From: Lumbricus terrestris
Taxonomy: Eukaryota; Annelida; Clitellata; Crassiclitellata; Lumbricidae
Direction of reading: 5' to 3'
Length of the DNA: 64,000 bases
Assembly (NCBI GenBank): GCA_949752735.1
Contig: OX457042.1
Coordinates: 35,098,289 to 35,162,288 of the forward strand
The notes under the pieces are model-generated. The model was not told the origin of the DNA, ran no database searches, and was given only the letters and a program-made list of their open reading frames with translations. Position 1 is the first letter of the stretch. Each line of letters starts with the position of its first letter. Shown one piece after another: positions 54,041 through 63,198 of this stretch. Position numbers and translations under genes: made by a program.

Positions 54041-54301
54041 GCATAGGCTGTAAACTGACAAAGGCCGGAAACGAGTACGATGGACTTCTAAGCGTCACAC
54101 GATCTGGACGGACATGTCAGCGTTGGAGTTCCGACCAACCACACCGCAACAACTATAAAACTTCGGCGCTCTTCCCCGAGGGAAACGCTGTAGCTGCTGG
54201 TAACAAATGTCGAAATCCGGATAAAGACCACAACGAGGGAGTCTGGTGTTACACTACTGACCCAAAGAAAAGATGGGAAGAATGCGATGTAGGCTTTTGT
54301 G
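54041..54301 (+). CDS. Kringle exon K11 (gene B)
   Basis: This 87-codon exon has acceptor GGTATTCAG and donor TTGTG|GTACGT, phase 1-1. It has six cysteines, NPDKDHNEG, KKRWEEC. The variable patch reads RNNYKTSALFPEG, losing the NST sequon present in most neighbours. Confidence 0.93.
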
Positions 54302-54599
54302 GTACGTAGGCCTAAATTCGATAAATTGAAAGCAAACATTTATCAATAATCCACCAATTCGACCCCCTCACAGGCGTGCAGTTGACCGACTAAGCCCAAA
54401 AGCATCTAGTATGCATTCAGTATGCCAGCCAGTATCTGTGAATTATTCAGCACCCGTAACTTGTCTTTGTCCTTGTTGCGAATGTAGAACATGTGTTCGA
54501 TCATGAATAATGTTTACATGTTTTGCATTTTCAAGCTTACATTAGATACTCGTTAACAGGTCAATCTGGTTTACATATGAAGATTTCTGATCTACTCAG

Positions 54600-54860
54600 G
54601 TGAAGAGTGTAAACTGACAAAGGCTGGACGCGAGTATGCAGGACTAGTGAGCGTAACACGATCTGGACTGACCTGTCAGCGTTGGGATTCCGACCAACCT
54701 CACCACCACAACTTTAAAAATTCAACGCTTTTCCCCGAAGGTAACGCCTCGGATGCTGGCAACAGATGTCGAAATCCAGATAAAGACCACAACGAGGGAG
54801 TCTGGTGTTACACCACTGACCCAAGCACAAGATGGGAAGAATGCGATGTGGACTTTTGCG
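54600..54860 (+). CDS. Kringle exon K12 (gene B)
   Basis: This 87-codon exon has acceptor TCTACTCAG and donor TTGCG|GTAGGT, phase 1-1. It has six cysteines, NPDKDHNEG, STRWEEC. The central patch HHNFKNSTLFPEG matches K6, an example of patch sharing between non-adjacent exons. Confidence 0.93.
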
Positions 54861-55039
54861 GTAGGTGAATTCTCGGAATCGGTATTTTGCCAAATATTGA
54901 ACAATCAACAATCCGGCAGATCAGTTACGCAATGAGCTGTTCAATAAATAATCGATAAATAAACGAGTAATGAGTATCATTGAGTACACTATGCCTTAAA
55001 CAACTAATAACAAAATGAAAAATGTCGTCAGTTGATCGA

Positions 55040-55215
55040 TCAGTCAGTTAGTCCGTTAGTCAGTCAGTGAGTCGGTTGGTCAGTCGGTCAGTCAATCGGT
55101 CAGTCAGTCAGTCTATCAGTCAGTCGGTCGGTCGGTCAGTCAGTTAGTCAGTCAGTCATTCAGTCAGTCAGTCATTCAGTCAGTCAGTCAGTCAGTCAGT
55201 CAGACAGACAGTCAA
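55040..55215. repeat. (GTCA)n microsatellite
   Basis: GTCAGTCA with GGTC and ATTC variants in the intron after K12. Confidence 0.93.
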
Positions 55216-55424
55216 TTAGTCTGTCAATCCATCGTTTAAGAATTGAATGATTCCGCAGCTTGTGTTTCTGTATGTTAAGGCTTAATGCAACTTACAGTTT
55301 TCATATATTAACTAAAATAATTAATACACATGTTAAATTCATGCAGTTAAGCAGATCATTTTGCTCCTAAGAAAACAAGTTTTTGTTTGTCTGCAAATGA
55401 AAAGTGTCCATCGATTGTGTGTAG

Positions 55425-55679
55425 ACTGTAAGCTGACAAAGGCCGGACGCGAGTATGGAGGACCTACGAACGTTACACGATCTGGACGGACATGTCAGCG
55501 TTGGAGTTCCGACCAACCTCACTACCACCGCTTTACAAATTCGACGCTCTTCCCCGAAGGAAGCGCTGTGGCTGCTGGCAACAAATGTCGAAATCCGGAT
55601 ATGGATCATTACGAGGGAGTCTGGTGTTACACCACTGACCCAAGCACAAGATGGGAGGAATGCGATGTGGACTTTTGCC
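55425..55679 (+). CDS. Kringle exon K13 (gene B)
   Basis: This 85-codon exon has acceptor GTGTGTAG and donor TTGCC|GTACGT, phase 1-1. It has six cysteines, NPDMDHYEG and STRWEEC. Variable patch YHRFTNSTLFPEG. It is the last kringle before the stalk; its split codon starts with C rather than G. Confidence 0.93.
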
Positions 55680-55689
55680 GTACGTAAGC

Positions 55690-55800
55690 TACGTCAATCA
55701 ATCAGTCGAGCAGTCAATCAATCAATCAGTCAATCAGTCAATCGGTCAATCAATCATTCAATCATCAATCAATCAATCAATCAAACAAACATTCAAACAG
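55690..55800. repeat. (TCAA)n/(GTCA)n simple repeat after K13
   Basis: CAATCAATCAGTC words begin a few bases behind the donor. Confidence 0.85.
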
Positions 55801-56000
55801 TCGATAAAGAATCGATAAAGAATCAATTAATTATTAATGAGTAATCCTTCAGTCAATAAACCAGCTGTCTAACAAGGTTGTTGAAAATCAATGAGCAAAC
55901 TAACCACTTGATGAAGAACTAAAATGTTTGAGCAGTCGGCCATTGAGTAAAAACTCGTTTTCTTATTCATCGGCGGAATCAACGCTTTCGCGAGATCCAA

Positions 56001-56711
56001 TTCATTCATTCATTCATTCATTCATTCATTCATTCACTCATTCATTTAATTCATTCGTTCGTTCGTTCGTTCATTCATTCATCATTCATTCATTCATTCG
56101 TTCGTTCGTTCGTTCAATCGTTCATTCATTCATTCATCATTCATTCATTCATTTATTTCATTCGTTCGTTCGTTCGTTCATTCATTCATTCATTCATTCA
56201 TCATTCATTCATTCATCATTCATTCATTTGTTCGTTCGTTCGCTCGTTCGTTCGTTCATTCATTCATTCATTCATTCATTTCATTCATTCGTTCGTTTGT
56301 TCATTCTTTCATTCATCATTCATTCATTCATTCGTTCGTTCGTTCGTTCAATCGTTCATTCATTCATTCATTCATCATTCATTCATTCATTTATTTCATT
56401 CGTTCGTTCGTTCGTTCGTTCGTTCATTCATTCATTCATTCATTCATCATTCATTCATTCATTCATCATTCATTCATTTGTTCGTTCGTTCGCTCGTTCG
56501 TTCGTTCATTCATTCATTTATTTCATTCATTCGTTCGTTTGTTCATTCATTCATTCATCATTCATTCATTCATTCGTTCGTTCGCTCGTTCGTTCGTTCA
56601 TTCATTCATTCATTCATTTCATTCATTCATTCATTCATTTCATTCATTCGTTCGTTTGTTCATTCATTCATTCATCATTCATTCATCAGTCATTCATTCA
56701 TTCATTCATTT
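56001..56711. repeat. (ATTC)n microsatellite with GTTC variants
   Basis: About 710 bp. Blocks of ATTC alternate with GTTCGTTC blocks at a period of roughly 240 bp, so larger duplications have occurred. It adjoins a LINE-type tail at 56712-56765 and probably grew from that tail. Phe-Ile-His-Ser frames are artefacts. Confidence 0.95.
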
Positions 56712-57408
56712 ACTGCCGAAATTTCCAAAGCGCCCCTTCAAGGTTACTACTCAGGATCGCTCTGGATCCAACCACAGCCGAAAAAAAACAGTTTTTGATT
56801 GTGATAAAATGCGTCTCAGTAAGTCTTATTCATGAGGCGGAAATTCAAAAGGGAGCCAATCCACACCATGGGGCCAACAACAGAGGAAGCGTTTTGCTGC
56901 AACAAGATGGTTCAAGGTCGACTGTGCAAATGATACGGAGAAGATCTCTGGGGCAAACCAATACGTGAAGGAATCCATGGAGACCTAGTTGCATGCTTGA
57001 GGCGAGCAATATTGGTGGCCTTAGAGATCATAATGCATGCAAGTTCATTCCATGGGGTAACTTGTATTGGGTGGCTCGTTGAGGGGTGAGGGTATTCCTG
57101 ACGTTTCTGATCAGTGTCTGACTGATATGTACATGCAGTTCATTCATTTATTATTCAGTATGAGCACTGTGGGCCTGTGGCTAATGTGTTAACATAGCAC
57201 AGCATAACACATGGTACGTAAGTATAGCCTGCGTTAAAACCACTGCAAATTTACCTAGATCGCTTAGTAGTAGCCAATTTTTGTTAGCTCCCTCTTAAAA
57301 GTTATGACGATGTCGACTGAGCCAATGCTCAGTCATCCAAGTCAATAAGACTAGACCCTATACCTCTTGCACTGCAGAAATTCAGAATATCTGATCTAAT
57401 GTTCTCTT
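56712..57408 (-). other. LINE 3' UTR piece and unassigned intron
   Basis: GAAATTTCCAAAGCGCCCCT (56718) followed by TCAAGGTTACTACTCAG matches the LINE-tail family also seen at 42286. Beyond about 56970 nothing is recognised. Confidence 0.4.
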
Positions 57409-57690
57409 TGGACCTCTAGGTATACACATGTAATTCACAGGCCTACTTGTGTCTTCGAGTTGCCTTGTTCGGTGCTGATTAAAAAACTTGTCTAACCTTA
57501 GCACTTCCTTTCTAGTGATGGTCTAATACGCTTCGGTTAGATATCTTCTGCTTCTGCTTCTCTCAAATGTTTCTAGTCCAAACATTTTCACCCTTTCTTC
57601 AGAGCTCAAATTCTTGTTGCGCCAAATCATTTTCGTGACTTTTCTGTGCACTTTCTCAAATTTTTCGATGTCATGTTTCAGGTGTGGACT
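57409..57690 (-). pseudogene. LINE reverse transcriptase C-terminal remnant
   Basis: The minus-strand translation reads SPHLKHDIEKFEKVHRKVTK, then NLSSEERVKMFGLETFERSR and, past a stop, KEVLRLDKFFNQ. It matches the widespread LINE tail pattern SPxLxKDIExLEKVQRRATK...YEERLKxLxLxTLExRRxRGDLIE. It is an intronic fragment belonging to a different family from the CR1/L2-like copies above. Confidence 0.75.
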
Positions 57691-58365
57691 CTATGTCTGG
57701 ATGCAGTACTATAGGCTATAGGACCTACAACTTTGGCATAGCCACACAGTTAGCAGTCACAATTTTGAAGCCTAAGCATTGCAGGCTATCTCTGGGGACT
57801 ATTGTCATCTTCTTGTCAGCCCTAATGTTGAGTAAGCCTTTCTTGGATGCTTCAACACATTGCCACTCGTTCGGATAGGCAATGCGACTTTCATATTATG
57901 TTCTGCGCAGCTTGTTGGCTCGACGATGCACCAAACTTTAGACAACGACCACACAACTTTTCGCAACCAGCAAAGGACGAACGCAATTTGATCCCACGAA
58001 TATTATACCAAAAAATCCCTTGTCTGTATAGCCTACTTAACTGACTGACCGGTATTAAAGATATGTCATTATCATTACCATTTTTTTATCTGCCCATGTC
58101 CGGTGTGTCACCTGTTTTTTTTTCATCAAGCCAATTTATGATAGTTATTCAAAAGTAGCGAATTAAGAATGTAATCGAAAATTATTTCAGTTCAACAGCA
58201 AAGTCATATGTTGAAGGTAATTACGATGACAATATAACAAATAGGTCTACTCATATTCACTTCAGGTCAATTATGTCCAACCTTTTTGAAATCATGACGC
58301 TGCTATTATAAAATCATATTATGAATCATGTTTGTTTCGCTGACCGCAACATCTCTAAATTATAG
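57691..58365. other. Intron before the stalk exon
   Basis: Nothing recognised. Confidence 0.45.
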
Positions 58366-58518
58366 AAACACAAAGTACGAATCCAACGAGCATTCCAATG
58401 TCCACCTCGAATTTGATGACCAGCCAAGCAACTAGACGTCCACCATCAACTAAGTCGAGTACAGGAACAGTTAACCAGACAACACAGCGTCCAAAGCAGA
58501 AGTCCACCAATCAAAGAC
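58366..58518 (+). CDS. Ser/Thr/Pro-rich stalk exon, gene B
   Basis: This 51-codon exon has acceptor AAATTATAG and donor AAGAC|GTAAGT, phase 1-1. It is rich in Thr, Ser, Pro, Gln (for example STNPTSIPMSTSNLMTSQAT), so it is a likely O-glycosylated spacer. It is shorter than the gene A stalk (86 codons). Confidence 0.75.
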
Positions 58519-58879
58519 GTAAGTTTTGTCCACAGTTAGCCTATAGGCCTAGTAAAGGCTCAGAACATGCTAGCAATGTTCATTATTTATTTCTGTACGA
58601 ATGCAATTTCAGATCATATGGATATTGGAGAGTTATTTCAAGCCAAAAGCAACGTCAGATGTTTAAAATAATAACGGTGACAGCGTGAGAAATCGTTTTA
58701 TTCAAACGGGCTGCATTTGTCGCACCTGGCCTATAGGGCTAGATCTATTTGAGGCTATTAGGCGTAAGAGGTACTGGATCAAAATAACCTCTAGGCCTAT
58801 ACGTCGGTCATCACACAAGATTTACCGAGTCCATTATTGGGATGTTGTTTAACGATGCTCATCACTGTGTCTTTAATAG

Positions 58880-58990
58880 ACCTATTAAAATTTTGACGTT
58901 CTTATTATAAAGTATGAATCAGGTTTCACTTCGTTGGGCATGTGGCCGTGATATCTCTAAATTATAAAAACACAAGGTGTGCCACCATGG
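58880..58990 (+). pseudogene. Decayed second copy of the stalk exon start
   Basis: ATCTCTAAATTATAAAAACA repeats the intron/exon border of the stalk exon (ATCTCTAAATTATAGAAACA), but the acceptor AG has become AA. Upstream 58850-58960 also parallels 58270-58360. It is a local duplication whose splice site is lost. Confidence 0.6.
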
Positions 58991-59255
58991 GCGCCCGCAG
59001 AAAATTTTTCAGGTGGGGGCCGCAAACACGATGGTCACGGTTGAATTCTTTTATGGCCAGAGGTAGAAAAATGCAAAACAGGAAATTTAGAACTTGCACG
59101 GGTGTTTTTCATAGAAGTTTCTTAATGTAAATTTCTCAGTTTCAGTTTTTAGAATTTCTTGATATGAACAGTTTCTTTAGTCCAAAGAAATTAATCAGAC
59201 AATCAAAAAGTACCGGTACACTCCCAATGTATTTATTCTGTATTAAACGTTTTAG

Positions 59256-59620
59256 GCGAGAATGCATCCAACAACATCGTCGTGATTATAATTCCCATCG
59301 TTGGAGTTCTTGCGATCGTCTGTGTCATCATCGTCGTCATTATTATCATCCGGAAACGCACAGCTTTTTCCCAGTCGCCCTGGAGAAGTCTTGTTGACGA
59401 AGGCAGCCCACCAAGGTCGAAAAGAAACGAGCGCAAGAAGAAAGCGGTGAACGCAATATACAAACCGAGTGATAGCTTTGAAAATCCAGATGATGTTAAT
59501 TGCCAGCAGCTGATAGAAATCGACGATACGACAAAGGATCAGAGCTCCACAGATTACGTTACAATAAGAGATTCAGCAGCAGTAGCTTACACACCGGCGG
59601 ACAGAGGCAGACGATTGTAA
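59256..59620 (+). CDS. Transmembrane and cytoplasmic tail exon, gene B
   Basis: The acceptor is AACGTTTTAG, phase 1; the stop is TAA 59618-59620. The exon encodes a GENAS sequon, a strongly hydrophobic span (IVVIIIPIVGVLAIVCVIIV...), a basic stop-transfer RKR, and a tail of about 85 residues with charged segments. The tail contains TDYVTI (59549-59566), which fits the ITSM consensus T-x-Y-x-x-V/I, and other tyrosines at AIYKPSD and AVAYTPA. It is the last coding exon of gene B. Confidence 0.85.
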
Positions 59621-59792
59621 ACTTTTTATCGCGCGTTGCCTGTGCATTGTATAGTACCATTAAGTACCATTGTTTAGTTTGTGCGTTATGTTGAACGCTA
59701 AGAGTGAACAATTCAATCGAGGTAGGATTTGTGCTGATGTAATTTATTGCAAACGTACATTTATAGGCCATTAGACCTATATAGGTTAGCCT

Positions 59793-59798
59793 AATAAA
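59793..59798 (+). terminator. Polyadenylation signal, gene B
   Basis: AATAAA, 173 bp after the stop codon, the first such word in the 3' UTR. Confidence 0.6.
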
Positions 59799-60238
59799 AG
59801 ACGTTGCTGTTAAAGTCTATTCCAAACCTGCAAGTAGTATTGCTCAGCGTTGTACAGTAACGAAGTAAAAGCAACGCGCTGCTGTACTTAAGTAAAAGTT
59901 TGAATACTTTCACATTAGCTCATTCCACTCTTTTTCTTGTCTTGCATGATTTCGCCATAAAATTGCTCCGTCAGTGCGAAACAGGCATCTTTTCAAATTT
60001 TCTACTCAGTGTGCTTTGCAAAGGGAAAATTGAAGCGGCCTCTAATATTATAACTTTGCTACACGGTATTATCATTATCAACTGGGTGGCTGTTTTGTTT
60101 ACACTTAGGTAGGCTACTAAGACATCTTACGGGCATAACGTACATCCCTACGTTGCCTGTCAGTGCAGATAATTCAGATATATGGGAAGATAATTTGCCT
60201 GGTCGTCGCTCGGATATAGTTTCTGATAGACGATGAAC

Positions 60239-60246
60239 CTTGCAAA
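60239..60246. other. hAT target duplication CTTGCAAA, left
   Basis: Repeated exactly at 61385-61392. Confidence 0.9.
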
Positions 60247-61384
60247 CAGGGGCTTCTATCCCTATGCATGGCGGGCGCAGCTTGCGCCCAGTGAAAAATA
60301 GGGGGGGGGGGAATCAGAAGACAGCCAAAATTCACGTCGGTTGGGGGGGGAAGGTCGGACGTGGAGGCAGCGTTCAATCTAGGCATCACTAAAGGAAGAT
60401 AGTAAAGGAAGATCCCCCAGAAAATACTTCCCCTCCATAAAAATTGGGACAAAATGGTAAGCCTAATAGTTTTTAGCAGAATATGTACACTTTGAGTTTT
60501 TAGGTAGGCTACTATCTGCATTTTTGAATTACAAGAACTGCTATAACAGCTATAATATACTATAAAAAATTCCTATTACATGATTATAATTATATTTTTA
60601 CTATTTTAATAAATAATACAATCATACTATAATAGAAAAAAATAATGTCAGTACAAATACTAGTTAGGCTACTATCTGCATTTTTGAATTACATGAACTG
60701 CTATAACAGCTATAATATACTATAAAAATGTCCTATTACATGATTATAATTATGTCTTTACTGTTTTAATAAATAAAACAATCATATTATAATATAAAAA
60801 ATAATGTTAATACAAATACCATTTTGCACAACTAACTGGCTTCTCTCCATTGTTATCTTTCAAATTTCAGACAGTCAAATTTCAAAATGTTTTGGTCCTT
60901 CAACACTTATAGTAAAGCAACATCATTATTACGTGGGCTTACAATGTAGGCCCTACATTGTACTTTATTGTATTGCATTGTGCTCTAAAAATTTATGTAA
61001 CGCCTCTCGAGTGCACACTGATCAGAGGCGCAAAACATGGCTGCCCAATTTTGGCAGCAATTCCTCCACTGAAACAGTAGAGTAATTTTGCTAAGAGGAC
61101 AGCTTAAAATGCTGAAATTGCAATGCGGAAATCGCAAAAATTTCTTATGGGAGGGCACATTCCCTCCCCATGCCAGTTCCCTTCTTGGCGCTACACATGC
61201 TTCGGCGATCGTCTGCTGGGTGCTCGTTTGTCCCTCTCCAAACAAACCTTCATTCCCACACTAGAGGAGGGCATGCGCTAGATTGCATTATATTGCATAG
61301 CCTACATAGAGGAAGGCCGGTCCAGAAAAGGGGGGGAAAGAAATGGATTGCGCCCGGTTGCTTAGGGGGGGATAGAAGCCCCTG
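60247..61384. mobile_element. Non-autonomous hAT element
   Basis: The terminal inverted repeats are CAGGGGCTTCTATCCC and its complement, with a perfect 8-bp target duplication (CTTGCAAA), both hAT hallmarks. The element is 1138 bp and encodes no transposase. 60860-61060 resembles 34390-34510, downstream of the hAT transposase remnant at 33870, so it looks like an internally deleted member of that family. Confidence 0.92.
60505..60826. repeat. Tandem duplication of about 161 bp inside the hAT element
   Basis: AGGCTACTATCTGCATTTTT occurs at 60505 and 60666, and the following 160 bp agree closely. AT-rich and non-coding. Confidence 0.88.
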
Positions 61385-61669
61385 CTTGCAAATGATGCTT
61401 TGCACTTGCACCTCGATAGAACGATACGGGAATGTGTTGAGCCAGAGAGAGAGAGACGAGGTTTCCCCCCATACAGCGTCGGTGTGCGTGCGTGTGTGTG
61501 TGTGTCTTTCGTCCAGACACATTTAGTACAGAATGGAGGAAGGAAAAAGAGACGTGGGGACTTTCAGCCAATAATATGATTAGCCTAATAATACAGACAA
61601 GAAAGTGAAAATATTACAAAGCGGAGCAGTTAGACATGACATAATGCAACACCCAAGGAGGGCGGGCCG

Positions 61670-61711
61670 AATGAATGAATGAATGAATGAATGAATGAAT
61701 GAATGAATGAG
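61670..61711. repeat. (GAAT)n microsatellite
   Basis: Ten uninterrupted units. Confidence 0.95.
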
Positions 61712-61724
61712 CGAAAGTCAGACG

Positions 61725-61920
61725 AAGGGTCTCGCTCGCCTGGGTTGTGTGATGATTAAATAGGTCTTTAGTGAAACGAAGGTTCTCGCTCGCCAGGGTT
61801 AATTGTCTGCCGATTACATGTAAATGGGTCTTCAGTGAAAAGAAGGTTCTCGCTCGCCTGGGTTAATTGTCTGCCGATTAAATGGGTCTTCAGTGAAACG
61901 AAGGATCTCGCTCATGTTAT
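61725..61920. repeat. Three tandem units of about 60 bp
   Basis: The unit is close to GGTTCTCGCTCGCCTGGGTT + AATTGTCTGCCGATTAAATG + GGTCTTCAGTGAAACGAA. Non-coding. Confidence 0.85.
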
Positions 61921-62494
61921 TTGTCGTCGGATGAAAGTAGGGTTGCGATAACGAACCTGTCAGTCCGGTATTTACAAATCCGCCCGGTTAGAAATTTCAG
62001 ATATTACCAGAGTTGGTGGTGTCCGGTAAATAATGATTGCTACCAACATTGTGTTATAACCTAGTGTAGTTTCTTGGGTCCATAAAAGACATCTGTTTGC
62101 GATTTTCCAATCAGGCCTATATTGCCGTTTCTCTGCCTCTTCGAATGCCGTCAGAATGAGGTATGTGGTAGGGAGACAGTCAGACAGATTAGAGAATGTG
62201 CTATGGCCTATACTTAACATGGTGGAATGTGCTATGCTTAGCATGGTGGAATGTGCTATGCCTGTGCTTAACATGGCTATAGCTACATAAGTATATAATA
62301 TATACTTATAATATTATTATAGTACATATTATGTACTATAATAATTTAGAGTGGTCGACAAAATTCATCTTGCAGATTTCAGTTCTCCACAAGGCTTGTG
62401 TTGTTCCTTATCATTATTAGGCTACAATAAATCACAAAAAATTTCGATGAAAACAAATAAAATTTAGAGGTCAACCAATTTGACACTTTTTATG

Positions 62495-62743
62495 TTATTT
62501 GGACAGAAGTAGATAAATTGTTCCGCAATGGTTAATGTACGACCTGAGCGACATTGAGCGATGTCTGGGGAGATTCCATTTCTCAATTACTTCAACACTG
62601 GCCTGAGAGTCATCTTCTTGTAAGACGCTGACCATTTTTGGGATTGCCAAGAGTTTTTCCTGGCAATTTCCAGGGACAATATTATAATAGCTGGGCCTAT
62701 GCGGTCCATATTTTCCTTTTATCCGTCGATGCTGCATGGGCAA
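62495..62743 (-). CDS. Unassigned reading frame
   Basis: It is 82 codons, with mixed composition that looks protein-like (for example VPGNCQEKLLAIPKMVSVLQ) but no recognised domain. It has no clear splice sites. It could be an exon or a transposon remnant on the minus strand, as is 63440-63706. Confidence 0.2.
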   Translation of the reverse strand: MPMQHRRIKGKYGPHRPSYYNIVPGNCQEKLLAIPKMVSVLQEDDSQASVEVIEKWNLPRHRSMSLRSYINHCGTIYLLLSK

Positions 62744-62903
62744 AATTTTGATTTCTCAGTGAGGTAATAGCAGGCCTGCCACTCTTGTTCTTCCATTGCA
62801 GCTGAATCTTGTCTTTCTTTTATGAACTTCTAGAAAATGTGATTTCTGAAATTGATGTCACAACCAATCGCCAGTGTGGCAGCTCCATCTACAAATACAG
62901 CAT

Positions 62904-63198
62904 CAGTGGCGGCGCCAGGATTTCAGTTTGGGGGGGGAGGCTGAAGCCCCGCGGCGAAAATTTTCCATTTTCCATTTTCATCCATCAAAATTTCTGACGA
63001 CCTTTTTTTTGTCATCGCCCCGAAATCTCATGAAAATTTTCCATTTTCGCCGCCAAAATTTCTGACGATTTTTTTTAGTCGTCAAGCGAAAATCGTGGAT
63101 ATTTCAATGTAAAAAATTCGGATGGCCATTTTTTAGGGGGGGCTGAGCCTCTTGTAGGGGGGGCTTAGCCCCCCCAGCCCCCTCTAGCGCCGCCACTG
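62904..63198. mobile_element. hAT-like MITE
   Basis: It starts CAGTGGCGGCGCCAGG and ends CTAGCGCCGCCACTG. The 8-bp flanks TACAGCAT and CACAGCCT agree at six positions, an imperfect target duplication. It contains two GAAAATTTTCCATTTTC repeats and a GGGGGGGCTTAGCCCCCCC palindrome near the right end. Confidence 0.7.

Larger units (their letters stand above)
35515..59620 (+). other. Gene model B: transmembrane kringle receptor, up to eight kringles
   Basis: The exons are signal (35515-35551), linker (36345-36386), K6 (36939-37193), K7 (37579-37833), a second signal-like exon (38489-38535), linker copy (50160-50201), K8-K13 (50765-55679), stalk (58366-58518) and membrane/tail (59256-59620). Except for the second signal exon, every junction is phase 1, so a transcript from 35515 can read through both duplicated units. 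The product would be a secreted-pathway type I membrane protein with tandem kringles, an O-glycosylated stalk and a tail with tyrosine motifs. It may instead be two genes, the first ending after K7 without a membrane anchor. RNA evidence would decide. Confidence 0.7.

Noticed and set aside
55928..56968. 346-codon frame rich in His-Ser-Phe-Ile
   Set aside because: Translation of (ATTC)n; no domain or splice context.
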